DNA of 64,000 nt, taken from positions 7,773,016-7,837,015 of the forward strand of contig OW203734.1 in NCBI GenBank assembly GCA_934045075.1, in the 5' to 3' direction. This document shows positions 8,660 to 20,086 of the stretch, in pieces (position 1 is the first letter of the stretch; each line of letters begins with the position of its first letter). The notes under the pieces were generated by a model. That model saw nothing but the letters and a program-made list of their open reading frames with translations. It had not been told where the DNA came from and did no database searches. The position numbers and the translations under genes were made by a program. Source of the DNA: Yponomeuta sedellus (taxonomy: Eukaryota; Arthropoda; Insecta; Lepidoptera; Yponomeutidae).

Positions 8660-11380
8660 GAAAGACAGGAAGGGGGTGTGGTGATCATCTCATTGAATAC
8701 ATGGTTTTGACATTTTAGACATTTATCATACCCGACATACGCAATGTACATCAAATAATAAAAAAAAAACAATTGCAGTTTTATGAAGCGCGGCCCAGTC
8801 TGCGGGCGTCTGACGCCTAATTTCTCGTAAGCTTATAATCATGTTAATCTACTATTAATAGCTGTCAGTTGCTCAAAATGTGTAAAAAAGAACTAACACC
8901 AGTTGTAAGAGTAGATCAACAATTGCTAGTATACGTAAGACTGGCGTTCGTCCGTCGTTTAGTTCCATATTTACCCGTTAGTAGTTTCTCCAGATCAGAT
9001 CATAGATAAGTTCACCTGAGCACCCCGTGTCTAATCCAAAAGACAATGGCAGTCATTAGATACCTCGCTAAATATCATAATGTACTTGGTTCGGCTTAGT
9101 AATGTTCCCGGACTAGGTTTGCTCCGGGCGTTGGTTAGTTGAAAAATGGTGTTTTGTTACCACAGTACCATATTGCAATGCTTAAGCAATATAAGTACTA
9201 ATATAAAGAAACAAAAAAGTACTACTATTGATTAAAAAATAATGAATAAGTATGAAAAAATTTGACAAAAAGTCGTCAGAGATGGAAAAGATTTTTCATT
9301 TCTAATTTCTCGGAAAGTAGTGTTGTATTGATCTGATTATTGTGGAAAATGCTGCTTCCCTCCACAGGGAGGGAAAAACTCATACAAATTACTTCCCACC
9401 TAAGGGCGGGAATAAACTTTAAAAATAGAACTGTGAAAATGTTTATGTAATAATAAGGTCTTTTAAAAAATACTAATAAAAAAAATGCTGCGGCCATGTG
9501 AGTTTCTAAACAGCCAGTGTGAACTAAGCGCAAACTTCTTTGAGCGGAATAAGCCGCAACAATTACGCGGTGAGTTCCATATTATAAATTTAAAAAGTCG
9601 ACACAAATTGGCGGGATACTAATCTGTTATATGTGACGGAATTAAAAAAAAAATAGGTAATAATCTTTTATGCTACGATTTAAATATTAAAAATGAGTTT
9701 TTATTAGTATTGGGCCTGCTCGAACATCTTAAAGATCGCTCCGTACTGTTACATTTGAGACTATGTACTAGTACGGTATATTAGTACTATTAATACCTCA
9801 TAGTAGAACCATCTCAACGTTCACGTTTTGACCTTTCAGCCATAAAAAATGTTTTTTTTTAATATCTTTATTTTTACAGGACCATTAATTTATGATCAAT
9901 ATTTTTAATGTTGCCGTGCCACCATTATATTATAAGTACTATGATAAAAATCAATGAAAAAATATTTTAGATAGAGTAGTTTTTTTCCTACGTACAATGA
10001 AGTTATAATTACCATCTAGATTTTCATAGGCTACTTTTGTTATTTACAAAGAAAAAAAGTAGCTCGCAGAACCAGATTACTACGAAATTCGTATTACAGA
10101 AATAAGCGTCCCAAAGCGCACGAAACAGAAAAATCTCCTTCACCAATAATTCACTATAATAACACAGTGAAAATATTATGTTATATTCGTTAGAGAAACT
10201 AACATCAAGAAAACAACACAGTATACTACAAAAGTACTTGGATTAGCGCGCGAACCAGCAGAATTGACTTATTGAATGAAAACAAAAACCATACAAGTAA
10301 AAACAATCTTTATTGCTACGAAATACGTACCTACTTCTGAAGTCCGGAAAAGACCGACCGGCTGAAGGGAGACCGATCGAAACAATTTCGCTCCGTTCAG
10401 TTCAATCACCACACTCTCATGCAGCGTTCGTTCGCTCTCGGCCATAATCAGTCACCCGGTTCGGTTCATTTATTCATTCAGTCAATCCGTGATCGCGACC
10501 GGGAGCAATGAACGAATAGACCGAATGTCCGATTATCACTGGGAAACGTTTCCTTTCGTTCATTGCATGGTAACGTATCTTAATCGTGCTTCGTACGTGA
10601 CCGACACAATACTAGTTTTTATTTTCCTCATATTCGAAATCAAAAGTAGAGTGTTTAACACGGGTAAAAGAATAAATTCCTACTCGGACTGTAGCCGTCT
10701 AAATACCTCGGGAATGGATTCTTTCTACCCTCGGTTAACAATCTACTATTCTACTTTCATCCTATTATAGGTAATTCCACTGTATACTATGCAGTACACA
10801 ACAGCGGGATCACCTACTTTTATACCTTACCTTATTATAATCATATTATATCTGTAATAGCTGAAAACAGTGTTAATTGCACCACAAGGGTAGGACTGAC
10901 TCCCAAGATGCACTATCGAATTAGGCAAGCCTGCAATGGCAGTGTGATGTATATATAAAATCAATAGATACAGATACAGGTATACGGTCGCGGTCTAAAA
11001 ATGTTTATCAGTTTTCAAATTAGATTCTTTAGCACACTGTGTGCAGTAAAGTCTAAAATGCTATATCTAGGTACGTATTACTTTTTAATAGTTGTAGCAT
11101 CGATTCTAACAAAAAGAGTATTCATGACGTTTTGATGATGAACCTCTTTTCTTTATTTAAAAGTTGACATAATTGAATTTTTTACAATGACATTTATCAA
11201 AAATACTAGGATTGAAATAATATAAATTGATTGTAAAACCATGGCAACCTCGCTTGGGTGAATCTCTATTGCTTCTTCTATGCTCTATGCCTAATCTATG
11301 CTCTATGCCTAATCAAATCACTTAATATCATCGACCATGTGGCATAGATTTGTGCATGCAATTACCAACCTCAAGGTGGT
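8660..11380. other. Long stretch without recognised feature
   Basis: AT-rich DNA with no repeat partner noted. A moderately CpG-rich zone at about 10330-10520 contains several TCAGT/TCATT-like initiators. The 93-codon frame at 10489-10770 begins there but has no recognisable domain. Confidence 0.5.
11279..11314. repeat. 18-bp direct duplication
   Basis: TATGCTCTATGCCTAATC occurs twice in tandem without mismatch. Confidence 0.85.
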
Positions 11381-11389
11381 AAACATTTT

Positions 11390-11517
11390 CAGACCGCGAG
11401 TGTACAGGTTACCCTAGTTTAGGACTCACGACGTTACGTAGTATTGTAAGAAAGCGTTATATACATAATGAAAGTTATATTATATGTTTTTGGTCAATAA
11501 ATTACTTACTTACTGCT
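11390..11517 (+). mobile_element. tRNA-type SINE (family Q), tail only
   Basis: ACAGGTTACCCTAGTTTAGGAC, a TTGTAAGAAAG-type block, then TCAATAAATTACTTACTTAC. It resembles the tail of the SINE at 18077-18330. Confidence 0.4.
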
Positions 11518-11629
11518 GTGTACTTCTTCTGGTAATTCTACAGTAGTAGGATTACCTACTGCTCTGTACTGCATAGAACTCTAGGGTGTCTAGGGCTTAA
11601 ATCTTTCCGTATAATTTTCATACAAAATC

Positions 11630-11710
11630 CCTACACCGAAAGGACGGGGCGGTCGCGTCTTTTCCGCGGCCTCGCCCCACGTCCTCCCTGTGTGCCCCAT
11701 GCCTAGAAAT
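11630..11710. other. GC/CpG-rich patch
   Basis: GACGGGGCGGTCGCGTCTTTT and CGCGGCCTCGCCCCACG stand out from the surroundings. No linked gene is visible. Confidence 0.3.
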
Positions 11711-11970
11711 AGTTAGACCTCCGCACTCTTACAAGTCGTATGAATTTGCTTCAAAGCCGCTAGTGTCTTGAAGATAGTAGGTAACAGTAACGTATAGTAG
11801 TTATTTTGTCCATTTTTTCTCTAAAATTATCTGGATTTTGAAATGGACAGCTAGTTTGAAATGTAACGTTCATTAAGCGGCAGTTTCCGCGCTACTTTGA
11901 ATAAAACCTTTTCATTACATAACTCAAATCCATAAGCCTACATACTTCTTTTGCGGTACATTACATTCCC

Positions 11971-12012
11971 AAGCACGCTACTTCTTTCTGTATAGTCTGT
12001 TAGCTTTTAGAA
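11971..12012. repeat. Left 42-bp direct repeat flanking the LINE fragment
   Basis: CTACTTCTTTCTGTATAGTC is the core. The partner at 12388-12429 differs at five of 42 positions. Confidence 0.75.
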
Positions 12013-12387
12013 ATTTTGATGAAGAAAATTAACAGTCCAAATTGTAATACATGTACTTCTAAAGAAGATCTCTATCACTTATTATGTGAGTGTGCCATAA
12101 ACGCACAACAAAGAATAACGTTAATGCAAAAACTTAGACTAAACTCACTAGATTTGGGTTATATACCTACAAACAATTTTATCAGAACCATGGTGTCCCG
12201 CCGCATTGTATATATATCTTTTTGTCAAAGTTTTTCCTTGAGGGCACCACCTCAATAATAATAAGAACTGTAATAGCTGTAGGAACTTAGTGTAACTATG
12301 TGGTAGAATTTTGTTAGTAGATTTAGATGGAGCTGACATGCTCACCTATGTGAACAAAACTTCTAAATAAATAAAGATAATAAAAAA
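12013..12387 (+). pseudogene. 5'-truncated LINE: C-terminal CCHC-like end and 3' UTR
   Basis: The frame from 12016 reads SPNCNTCTSKEDLYHLLCEC, a C-x2-C-x7-H-x4-C arrangement like the cysteine-rich C-terminal motif of Jockey/I-group LINE ORF2 proteins, and stops at 12256-12258. The 3' UTR follows and ends AATAAATAAAGATAATAAAA, a polyadenylation-type tail. The fragment is bounded by 42-base direct repeats (11971-12012 and 12388-12429) with five differences, so it looks like an old insertion with a long target duplication. The rest of the LINE is absent. Identity as a LINE rests on the motif, the A-rich tail and the flanking repeats. Confidence 0.7.
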
Positions 12388-12429
12388 AAGCAAGCTACTT
12401 CTTTGTGTATAGTTAGTTAACTTTTAGAA
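12388..12429. repeat. Right 42-bp direct repeat flanking the LINE fragment
   Basis: CTACTTCTTTGTGTATAGTT is the core. See the left partner at 11971-12012. Confidence 0.75.
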
Positions 12430-12916
12430 TATACCCTGGGGCTCTAGGGCAGGCTTCGGTTTTCGCCAAAAGCACACGAGTGGGGCACTACTTCCTGCTC
12501 TGTATAGAACTTTTCTTATTAAGTTTATTTAATTAAGTATCATATTAGTTCCGATATTTCTATTACACGAATGTATCCGATTCTATCCGATAGTAGCCGA
12601 GGTATATTCTAAAAGCTAATAGACTGTACCCAGCCCTCATCCTGGCACCACTGGCAATGTGACAATAATGCTGGTTTTCCACTAGAGAACTTTTTCATCC
12701 CTTCAATTATCAGTTCTTCAATAGATAGAACAAGAATAAACATTATTTGACAACACTCATTAACCACAGAACACAGTTAGGATTTTTTTTATTATTACAG
12801 GTTGACACTTGACTCCAGTCACACCTGATGAAAAGTGAAGACTGGTTTACTGCTTTAAAAGACATTCAGTTTATTATAGATACTCTCTACTTTTATAGAC
12901 ACCAAGATTATTATAC

Positions 12917-12975
12917 TACGCGTATGTCTCCGGAAAAATAGACAGCGGTACGCACTCCACAACTTTGTCGTTTTT
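12917..12975 (-). pseudogene. LINE C-terminal fragment, frameshifted
   Basis: On the minus strand AAAGTTGTGGAGTGCGTACC and TTTTTCCGGAGACATACGCG correspond to the 'KLWNTLPSSVFPETY' segment at 853-993, but the frame is broken. Confidence 0.55.
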
Positions 12976-13093
12976 AATATAAAAGAATTCGCGAATAGCA
13001 TGGTGCAAATTCGCGGAATTATCGCGGCAAATATGAAATAACCTTTAGAAATTAATACAAAGTTGCTTAAATATGGGCCAGTCTTAGCATGAT

Positions 13094-13331
13094 ATCACCC
13101 TTGTTATGTCCCCGCTGCTGGGGCACGGGTCTCTTCCTGCATTGCAGGAAGGTTAGGCCATACTCCAACACGGGGCCAAGTCCGGGTCTGTGGAGGATTG
13201 TAAAGCAATAGCTGGCCTTACTATCAGAAGTTTTCAAGCCACCCAATAAGGCCTCTGACATGGCCTAACGACTGCCATTACATGACAGCCGGCACCAACG
13301 GCTTAACAAGCCTTGCGAAGCACGATGATAA
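13094..13331 (-). mobile_element. 5S-type SINE, 5'-truncated, with 9-bp target duplication
   Basis: The tail starts ATCACCCTTGTTATGTCCCC and the copy stops after GCGAAGCACGATGATAA. TAGCATGAT flanks it at 13085-13093 and 13332-13340, consistent with target-primed insertion of a truncated copy. Confidence 0.8.
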
Positions 13332-13344
13332 TAGCATGATGGCA

Positions 13345-14575
13345 AAGAATTTAGATGTGACCAATCCACTGCCACTTCAGTTCGCTGGTCGTTGGGGCTA
13401 TGTTGATCAACTTGGTTCTTTGGCGATTGGTGAACAATCTTTTGGTTTGAGTCAACTTGCAAACCTATAATATTGAAAGATTTGCGACAAGCCGGGCCGA
13501 ATCCCGGTCAGCATAAATCAGTCAGCTCGTATCACAATGAGGAAGCCGAACAAACAATGAGCGCCTATTTAAACACAGGCCATAATAAATCTAACAGCTT
13601 ACAGTTAGCTCAACCCTACGTCACTGAATTAGTACGTCAGAAGAACGGCCAGCAATGTGGACGGTTTTTATTAGAAAAAACTTTGGTTCAAAATTTATTT
13701 TTTCATGTGAAACATCATTCACTTTAGTCTACGCCTCTGTAGATAGGTAACTTAGTGAAATCGTTTATCATGAAAATATGTCGCGTCTGAAAGGGCTATA
13801 ACTAGGTAACGTGTCATTCATTTATCATTGGGTACAGCAAAACAGACCCTCATGACTTGTGCCGCTAGATGGCGCCAGTGCCGCGGACACGTTACGTAGT
13901 TTTTTCACGTTGAGGTGCTTTGGGGTGCTAACTAGCGCCATCAATGGGAAAAAAATCGTAACTTGTTATACTCCATTTTTTTTAAAGTGAACATGAGATA
14001 TCTTAACAATTGTGAGAACTATTTTTATAACCTACAATTTAGAACCAAGAATCAACAATCAAGGACTTTAATCACTTTCCGCCACAAACGGCCGTTTTTA
14101 GCAAAAATCGATTAAAATTCGCCTCAAAACGCCTTAAACCAATGCCCGTGTAACATGAGAAAACCCCACCCGCTTTTTCTTCGACACATGTAATTTGTAA
14201 CTTCGTCTTAGCAACAGCACTCGTTTTTCGAAACTCTAAGGTGTCCCACAGTAAAGTAATCAGAAGCAACTCTAAGTGGCCATTCTGTTGCTCTTAGTAC
14301 GAGCTCACGTCCCAATCTCCGATCTAAGCTCACCATTATTCTAATACAAAACAATAATTCCCTTCACAAGTGCATGACATTAAGAAATTATTACGTTGAT
14401 GCATCCGCGTAAGGAACGAGCCCGCGGGCTGTTTCGAGCATTGGGCCGGGACGGGCTTTCGAATGGAACCTTTGTGCTGGACGTGAGGACAGAAGAGGAT
14501 AGGAGAGGAGCTAGTAACATAAACACCATGTTGCTAGCAGTTAAAGCTTATCTTTGTGTTTTATTTTAACATAAC
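13345..14575. other. No gene recognised
   Basis: Contains a CpG-containing block at 13855-13960 (GCCGCTAGATGGCGCCAGTG ... CTAGCGCCATCAATGGG) that looks like a common dispersed element, with TAGATGGCGCC and GCGCCATC in opposite orientations. The frame at 13473-13727 has no recognisable domain. Confidence 0.4.
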
Positions 14576-14580
14576 ATAAC

Positions 14581-14715
14581 CTCACCCTGGGCTAAGTAGA
14601 GACCAGAGACAGCCACTTGCCACGATCCTGGCAGATCAACTTCGCTTCATCAACGTTTATGAGTTGTTGTAGCATGCACGCCAGTTCCAGGTACTTTTTA
14701 TCTTCCCCTTTGCTA
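14581..14715 (-). mobile_element. Family D LINE end
   Basis: Minus-strand match to AGCATGCACGCCAGTTCCAGG, GATCAACTTCGCTTCATCAA and GCAGAGACCAGAGACAG-like blocks; the CAGGTACTTTTTATCTTCCC end is also shared with 52.06 kb. Confidence 0.7.
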
Positions 14716-14719
14716 ATAC

Positions 14720-16500
14720 ACCCCCTATTTGGCTGACGTACTTTGTTTTATTTTAGTTTTAACACCAAAAAGTTTTAACTTTTTACAAATCGGTTAGTCA
14801 TCGATTGGTCTAAGTAAGTAGCTGCTATTTTGTTCACTAATGCAGATAATGATTATTTTTTCAACTGAACTGTGTCATGATATTGCGCTAGAAAAATAAC
14901 GGTAGGTTTTGAATCCAAAAGTTTGCACCTTTGTAACTAGCCAAGTGTAGACACTTTATATTTTCTAGACACACGATCAAGAAATATTTTCTCGAGGTCA
15001 AAATAAAAACACTTTCTCACGTCTCTACATTTGCTTAGATGAATACCGAACTTAGGGCGGCTTTACTTGTTAGGCAGCAGCCTCATCCATAAAAAGGCAT
15101 CTCCACTTGTTCCGATCGTAGCACTTTCAACTACAGAACAGCAGTGGGCGTACACCCTAAGGGTGTCTTTTCTACCGCATTAGTCCACGTTTCTCTTGGA
15201 AACTTTGAAAGTTCAGAAGGATTGGTTGGGTAAGATGTAGTTTGATAATTATTTTACTTCTTTTCCAAATCACTCTCCTCTCAGTCCTATTGGAATATAC
15301 AGTGTATAATATAAGCACATATTTCTGTACACGGTCGAGACGGGAAGTAAACGAGAAGTCGATAAGAAAGGAAAAAACGCTCTGGAAATATAGTGCTGCA
15401 GAAAAATGTTTACAATATTTTGGACTGTTTCTATAATACTACTTAAGGAACTTCTAGAAGGCTGACTATTTTAATAAGCGATTAAGTCCTATGATTTTTT
15501 GTTCATTTATACCAACGTGACAACGACTTCATTGAAAGTATCGAAGTACAGCGAAAGGCAGAATGTCCAGTACTTATGGAAGAACACTAATGCGATAGAC
15601 CAACCTAATGAAGTCCATGATGCTGAGGCCGCTATATAAATACACCATTTCGGCAAAGAGACGAGAAGAATGAGCAGAGCTGACAAGCAACTTCCAGTAG
15701 TGAAGAGGCATTGAAAGAGTAAACCTCCGATGTATCTTTAGTCAAGTTGCATTTTTAATTGACACGATTTTAGAGGCAAAAGCATTTTATTAATTTTAGC
15801 TTCAGCTACTAGACAATGTCATGTTATTTTAAATGGAAATTTTGGCAGTAAACTCTAATTACTAATTTATTTATTGCAAAAAAATAATCACATTACAGTT
15901 TGAACTTGCGTAATTAATTGAATTAAACATTATAGATTATTTACACTGTACATATTAAATTTAAAACTTATATACATATGTACAATTATTTTAAACTAAA
16001 ATTAATTAAAAAAAAAAACTACAATCCACTCAATAAATTTATTCGATTAAAGAGCTAATAATCACACAAAATAAAATTTTGTTACAAAAGTATCAATGAA
16101 ATGTCAATCCAATTAGAGTGAGGTCACTGTTTCATTTTCGTTGCATAATTTGTTTTTGGGTCTCAATCATACGAGTCAAAGCCAGACTTTCTCAGATAAA
16201 TAGATATAATAAGCTAATTTAGCTACATTTTGTAACTGTGTACCTCCGTCTACCATAAAAATTCCATTTTGGTCTTCTGTAACTCTTTCGTCTTAAAGCT
16301 TCAGACACGAAGCTTACTGGGTAACTAGCCACGTATGCTGACGTGATGGATACAGGAAGTGACGTTTGGAATCGGTTTACTTCTGGCTAGAAGGCTTGTT
16401 CGGTCTGTTTTAATAGAAGATAACAATGCGGATTATTTATTATGCATTTCTCAGGATATTGCATCCATTTCTAATCCTGAGTTCATCATGCTAAATAACC
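14720..16500. other. Long AT-rich stretch, nothing recognised
   Basis: Very AT-rich from about 15780 to 16100. No coding or repeat signature was found. Confidence 0.5.
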
Positions 16501-16529
16501 ATGATTTGGTTATTCAGCAAATCTGAGAG

Positions 16530-16645
16530 GTTATGGGGTAAATAACCTCGCGTGCTTGCTTGTGCAATTTCAAGCAATATCAAGTTCACTCAGGTTTCCT
16601 CACGACATTTTCCTTCACGGTAAGCGAGTGGTGTTGCTAATATAA
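16530..16645 (+). repeat. Family H dispersed repeat
   Basis: CAATTTCAAGCAATATCAAG then CAGGTTTCCTCACGACATTT and TTCCTTCACGGTAAGCGAGTGG, a well-preserved form of the repeat. Confidence 0.7.
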
Positions 16646-16825
16646 CTTTACAAATGAACTTAATTGACAACGTTTAATTTTTTTAGTATACGTATTGTAC
16701 TGTCTTAAATGAAACTAGATGCAAAATAAAACAAACAATATTTTTTTATTTTCGGAAATCCGATGACTTTCATTCATAATTTTCTGTTTGAATTTTGTCT
16801 TAGTCTAAAAGTACGTAAACGCCAA

Positions 16826-17014
16826 ATGACGTCACACGTACGGCTTAATAAATACTAACACCGTTGCCGACTTTTTAAAAACCATTTGAATTAAGGAAAG
16901 GATACAGGAATTACTCCGACATGACATTTGAATGAAATTGAAAATGACATCTGCCATAACATTTTTAATATTAGGCAACGTTACCTCCTCATTCCACCGT
17001 ATGTGTGACGTCAT
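16826..17014. mobile_element. Candidate MITE, 189 bp with ~18-bp terminal inverted repeats
   Basis: ATGACGTCACACGTACGG at 16826-16843 is matched in inverted orientation by CCGTATGTGTGACGTCAT at 16997-17014, with one mismatch. Weaker inverted similarity (GTTGCC/GGCAAC) continues inward. No coding capacity. No clear target duplication was seen, so the class is unassigned. Confidence 0.5.
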
Positions 17015-17019
17015 CACAC

Positions 17020-17560
17020 AATGTTTGGTGTTTATTTATTTTTTCTAAAATTAAGCAATAATGCTATCATTGACTGCACTCTGCAAAAAATATCTGTTTG
17101 TGTGTTTGTACCTGCGTAGACGTTCCCAATTGATAACCGACTAGATTTATTGTACACAGCCATCATTATTTCAACCAGCGACGGTCAAAACAATGTATCT
17201 GAAGGGTAACACAATGGGTAACATTCAAACTCGGATTTCATAAGAATCGTGCCGTCCCCGCTAAGATATCCGCACGAATAACTTCACAGCTTTTAAATAA
17301 CAATATAATAAACACGCCTACTGTGCTTAAATGGATAATAACATTATCGCAATTAGGATCTTTCCCAAGGATGCTTGAGGCTATGCTCTTCAGCCAAATG
17401 CCTCAGGACTATGGATAATGTAGAATGGTATCGCCTTAGTTGGATATGAACCGTTTGTTCTCCTTCGTTACACCATGAGAATAAAGCTATTTCTTGTATT
17501 AGATTTTACAAAATATTTTAAGTTCTTGTTTTGTTTTATATACAGACTGTAGTTTAATCG
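17020..17560. other. No feature firmly recognised
   Basis: The block at about 17200-17500 ends GAGAATAAAGCTATTTCTTG, which could be a retroelement 3' end, but there is no partner in the window. Confidence 0.3.
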
Positions 17561-17564
17561 ATAG

Positions 17565-17900
17565 AAATAAAATTAAAACTCCTGACTGACTGACTCACTC
17601 GTCAACGCCCAGCCCAAGACCTAGGAAGCGGAAATTTTGCACAGAGGTAAGCAAGGAATAAGATCGGATTTTTTTAAATTCAAACCCCTATGGGGGCGAA
17701 AAGTGTTGCCAAAATTTGTATGGGAGGTATAAGGAATGTTGTCTAATTTTCTTGATATTACTCTTCAACACAATTGATTGAACATATTTTTCACCGTTTT
17801 TCTAACTTTAACCCTTAAGGGAGTGAACGGGGTTGCAAAATTTTGTTCCATGAATCTTTTCCATGCAGACGGAGTCGCGGGCAAAAGTTAATAATAAATA
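17565..17900 (+). repeat. Lepidopteran-type dispersed repeat with 'AACCCCTATGGGGG' blocks
   Basis: Starts CTGACTGACTGACTCACTCG, followed by GGAAATTTTGCACAGAGGTA, AACCCCTATGGGGGCGAAAA, TTAACCCTTAAGGGAGTGAA and GCAGACGGAGTCGCGGGCAA. From general knowledge this belongs to a common insect repeat with internal 'AACCCCTAAGGGGG' modules. The class is unassigned. Confidence 0.6.
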
Positions 17901-17939
17901 AGCATCTTGCTAAATATATAATATTTATGTTCATATTAA

Positions 17940-18060
17940 TTGATTGTAAGTTATTTTAACTTAGCAGCGCCCTAACAGGGTTCTTGTAAATATTTTAAGT
18001 GATCTCATGTACCTACAACAAGAATGCTAATAAACGTCTTATCTTATCTTATATTAGACA
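17940..18060 (+). mobile_element. LINE 3' tail ending TCTTATCTTATCTTA
   Basis: GCCCTAACAGGGTTCTTGTAA, then GCTAATAAACGTCTTATCTT. The AATAAA signal followed by TATCTT repeats is the tail type shared with 37715-37975 and 40880-41130 (opposite strand). Confidence 0.5.
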
Positions 18061-18076
18061 TATTAGTAAGTAATGA

Positions 18077-18330
18077 CTGCCTCGATGGTGTTGGGGTAAC
18101 ACGCTCGACTACTGAATGAAGATAGATAGTCGTGGGTTCGAGTACCGCTTGAGGCCGCTCTACTAAATTAGTACAAATGGCCTCAGTCTGGGTGTGTTTC
18201 CATGTTTGTAATGTCCGTGCCTAGTAACCATAGCACAGGGTATCCTAGTTTGGGACCAGGACAGTTAATTGTGTTGTGTGGAAGTTATTTATTTAGTAAA
18301 GAATACAAGTGAGTGAATGAAAATAAACCA
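18077..18330 (+). mobile_element. tRNA-derived SINE (family Q)
   Basis: Head GCCTCGATGGTGTTGGGGTA with box B-like GGGTTCGAGTACC; the ends GCCTC...GAGGC can pair. The body TGGCCTCAGTCTGGGTGTG leads to a tail ending GGAAGTTATTTATTTAG. A second copy is at 43925-44070 on the minus strand, and remnants are at 37195-37300 and 55770-55900. Confidence 0.6.
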
Positions 18331-18339
18331 ATTTAGCAT

Positions 18340-18775
18340 TTAACAGTAGATTACACAATTTTCGAATGATCTACGTTCGGGAAACCTAATGCATGTTAAC
18401 AGATAAGTAACTATGACAGTCTGCTACTGCTACTAAGTTGCGACTGGTCGTAAGAACTATCTCCTACGACCATTTAAAAACGCAATTCAAGCGCTCAAGC
18501 GTAGCGCTTTCGTAAAAATGAAAGATAACATTTTTTTCAATTTATTTATTTAAAACCCACTCGTAAAATAGCATACAAAAAAAAAACAACCGATAAAATC
18601 ACAAAAAACTGAGGGGTTCACGCGTTAGTACACACCAAATACTTCACACTTCAAACAGACAGACATCCGTCGTAAGCACAGAAATAGTATCCCCGTTGGC
18701 TCCCTACGAGTACGAAATCCTAAAAGTTACGAAAAGGATTCAAAAATTACTTTAAATACTTTCACGCGTTCAAGC
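18340..18775. other. No feature recognised
   Basis: AT-rich unique-looking DNA. Confidence 0.5.
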
Positions 18776-18779
18776 TTAT

Positions 18780-18895
18780 ATTCTTCTGGTGTACACCTGA
18801 AAAAGATTGTTCTAGACTAGATTTAAGAATCGTGGTTGTAATATTTTTCTGGTTGTGCAATAAAGTGTTCTCTATCTATCTGTCTATACTCGTCT
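18780..18895 (+). mobile_element. LINE 3' tail (family N)
   Basis: Ends TGTGCAATAAAGTGTTCTCT followed by ATCTATCTGTCTATACTC. Same type as 24410-24530 and 1495-1565 in reverse. Confidence 0.55.
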
Positions 18896-19217
18896 GAACG
18901 CTACGTTTACTTCTCATCCGGCAATATTTAGGGAATTCTCCCAATTGAGGAAGCCTACTTACTCTATTCACTTCCCTAAAACCCAATACCTACAAGACAT
19001 ACCAACTGATGATCGTCCAGAAATGCAATACCCGTCACCATCCGACCGTCCGCCTACTGCACCATAAGAGGGTTGTAATTACCCCTCAACAACACGACAC
19101 GCGTTCGTTTCGAAACGTCACGACATCTGTCCTAGACGGGGCGGACTCGGTGATGGATTGTCAAACGATCTGCAAGTTATTAACAACGGGTGAGATGCGT
19201 GTGATTGCACCGTCATT

Positions 19218-19450
19218 CGGTATCAACCCTTGTACGTCCCCACTGCTAGGGCACGGGTCTCTTCCTGTATCGCAGGAAAATTAGGCCATACTCCACCACG
19301 GGGTCCAAGTCCGCGTTGGTGGAGGATTGAAAGACAGTGGCGGGCCTCTCAGAAGTTATCAAACCGCACATAAAGCCTCTGACATCGCTTAACGACTGCC
19401 ATTACATGCAAGCCGGGACCAACGGCTTAGCGTGGCTTGCGAAGCACGGC
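19218..19450 (-). mobile_element. 5S-type SINE, 5'-truncated
   Basis: Tail GGTATCAACCCTTGTACGTC, tail box CCCCACTGCTAGGGCACGGG, TCTTCCTGTATCGCAGGAA, ending at GCGAAGCACGGCAACG. No 5S-like head. Confidence 0.8.
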
Positions 19451-19654
19451 AACGATTTATTTAGGACCAGCCAGACTGTCTACCGTATTGGTTTACCACA
19501 AAGATACTATCCAATTTCCACATAACACATTAAATTTCCACACACTGCACTTTTTTGGGTAGATATTTTTTTATCGATAGGATTTTGTTATTTGTGTAAG
19601 TGAGAACTGTTTTGGCTTCTATTTTGGCAGTCACGCTTGTTTGTTACCTGTGAA

Positions 19655-19820
19655 CCAACGGGGCAGTCGATATCGTGACTGATGGGCCACGTTTCAAAAA
19701 ACTACAATTCGTAATTTATTGTGACAATTCGATGCAAATTGCGTAGGCGAGTCTTCCTACTTGTTAACCCACAGAGGGTTAATAAACTTTGCAATATTCA
19801 TCGAATTGTCCTAATGACCC
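19655..19820 (+). repeat. Family M dispersed repeat
   Basis: AAAAACTACAATTCGTAATTT, CTACTTGTTAACCCACAGAGG, AATAAACTTTGCAATATTCA and GAATTGTCCTAATGAC correspond in order to blocks at 63575-63715. No other information on type. Confidence 0.55.
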
Positions 19821-19839
19821 CTTAAATGTAGATTTATTA

Positions 19840-19965
19840 TGCCCGCTGTCTTTTTCTCCACTACCCTACAGCCTGAAGGCAGCGGCTTACATTTTACATT
19901 GACAATTCGCAAACAAAATGCACTTTCTTTACGTTGAAATAAAAAAATTGATTTGATTTGTTATA
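19840..19965 (+). mobile_element. 3' end of the LINE at 58.6-62 kb (5'-truncated copy)
   Basis: CTTTTTCTCCACTACCCTACA, GAAGGCAGCGGCTTACATTT and CTTTACGTTGAAATAAAA match the 3' UTR and tail of the minus-strand LINE (58590-58700). The family M repeat abuts it on the 5' side. Confidence 0.75.
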
Positions 19966-20060
19966 TGAAACAGGCTCAAGCATATGTTTAAGTGTCAAAA
20001 TTCGTAACTGTCCAGTATAGTAATTTCAAATTTTTACTTGCGGTATCTACAAGAACCATT

Positions 20061-20086
20061 GTCTGTTATTCCATTGAATAACAGAC
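20061..20086. repeat. Perfect short hairpin
   Basis: GTCTGTTATTC and GAATAACAGAC are perfect 11-base arms around a CATT loop. Confidence 0.7.

Noticed and set aside
13473..13727. 84-codon frame next to a truncated SINE
   Set aside because: No recognisable domain; the adjoining 13282-13470 frame is SINE-derived. Kept as unassigned.
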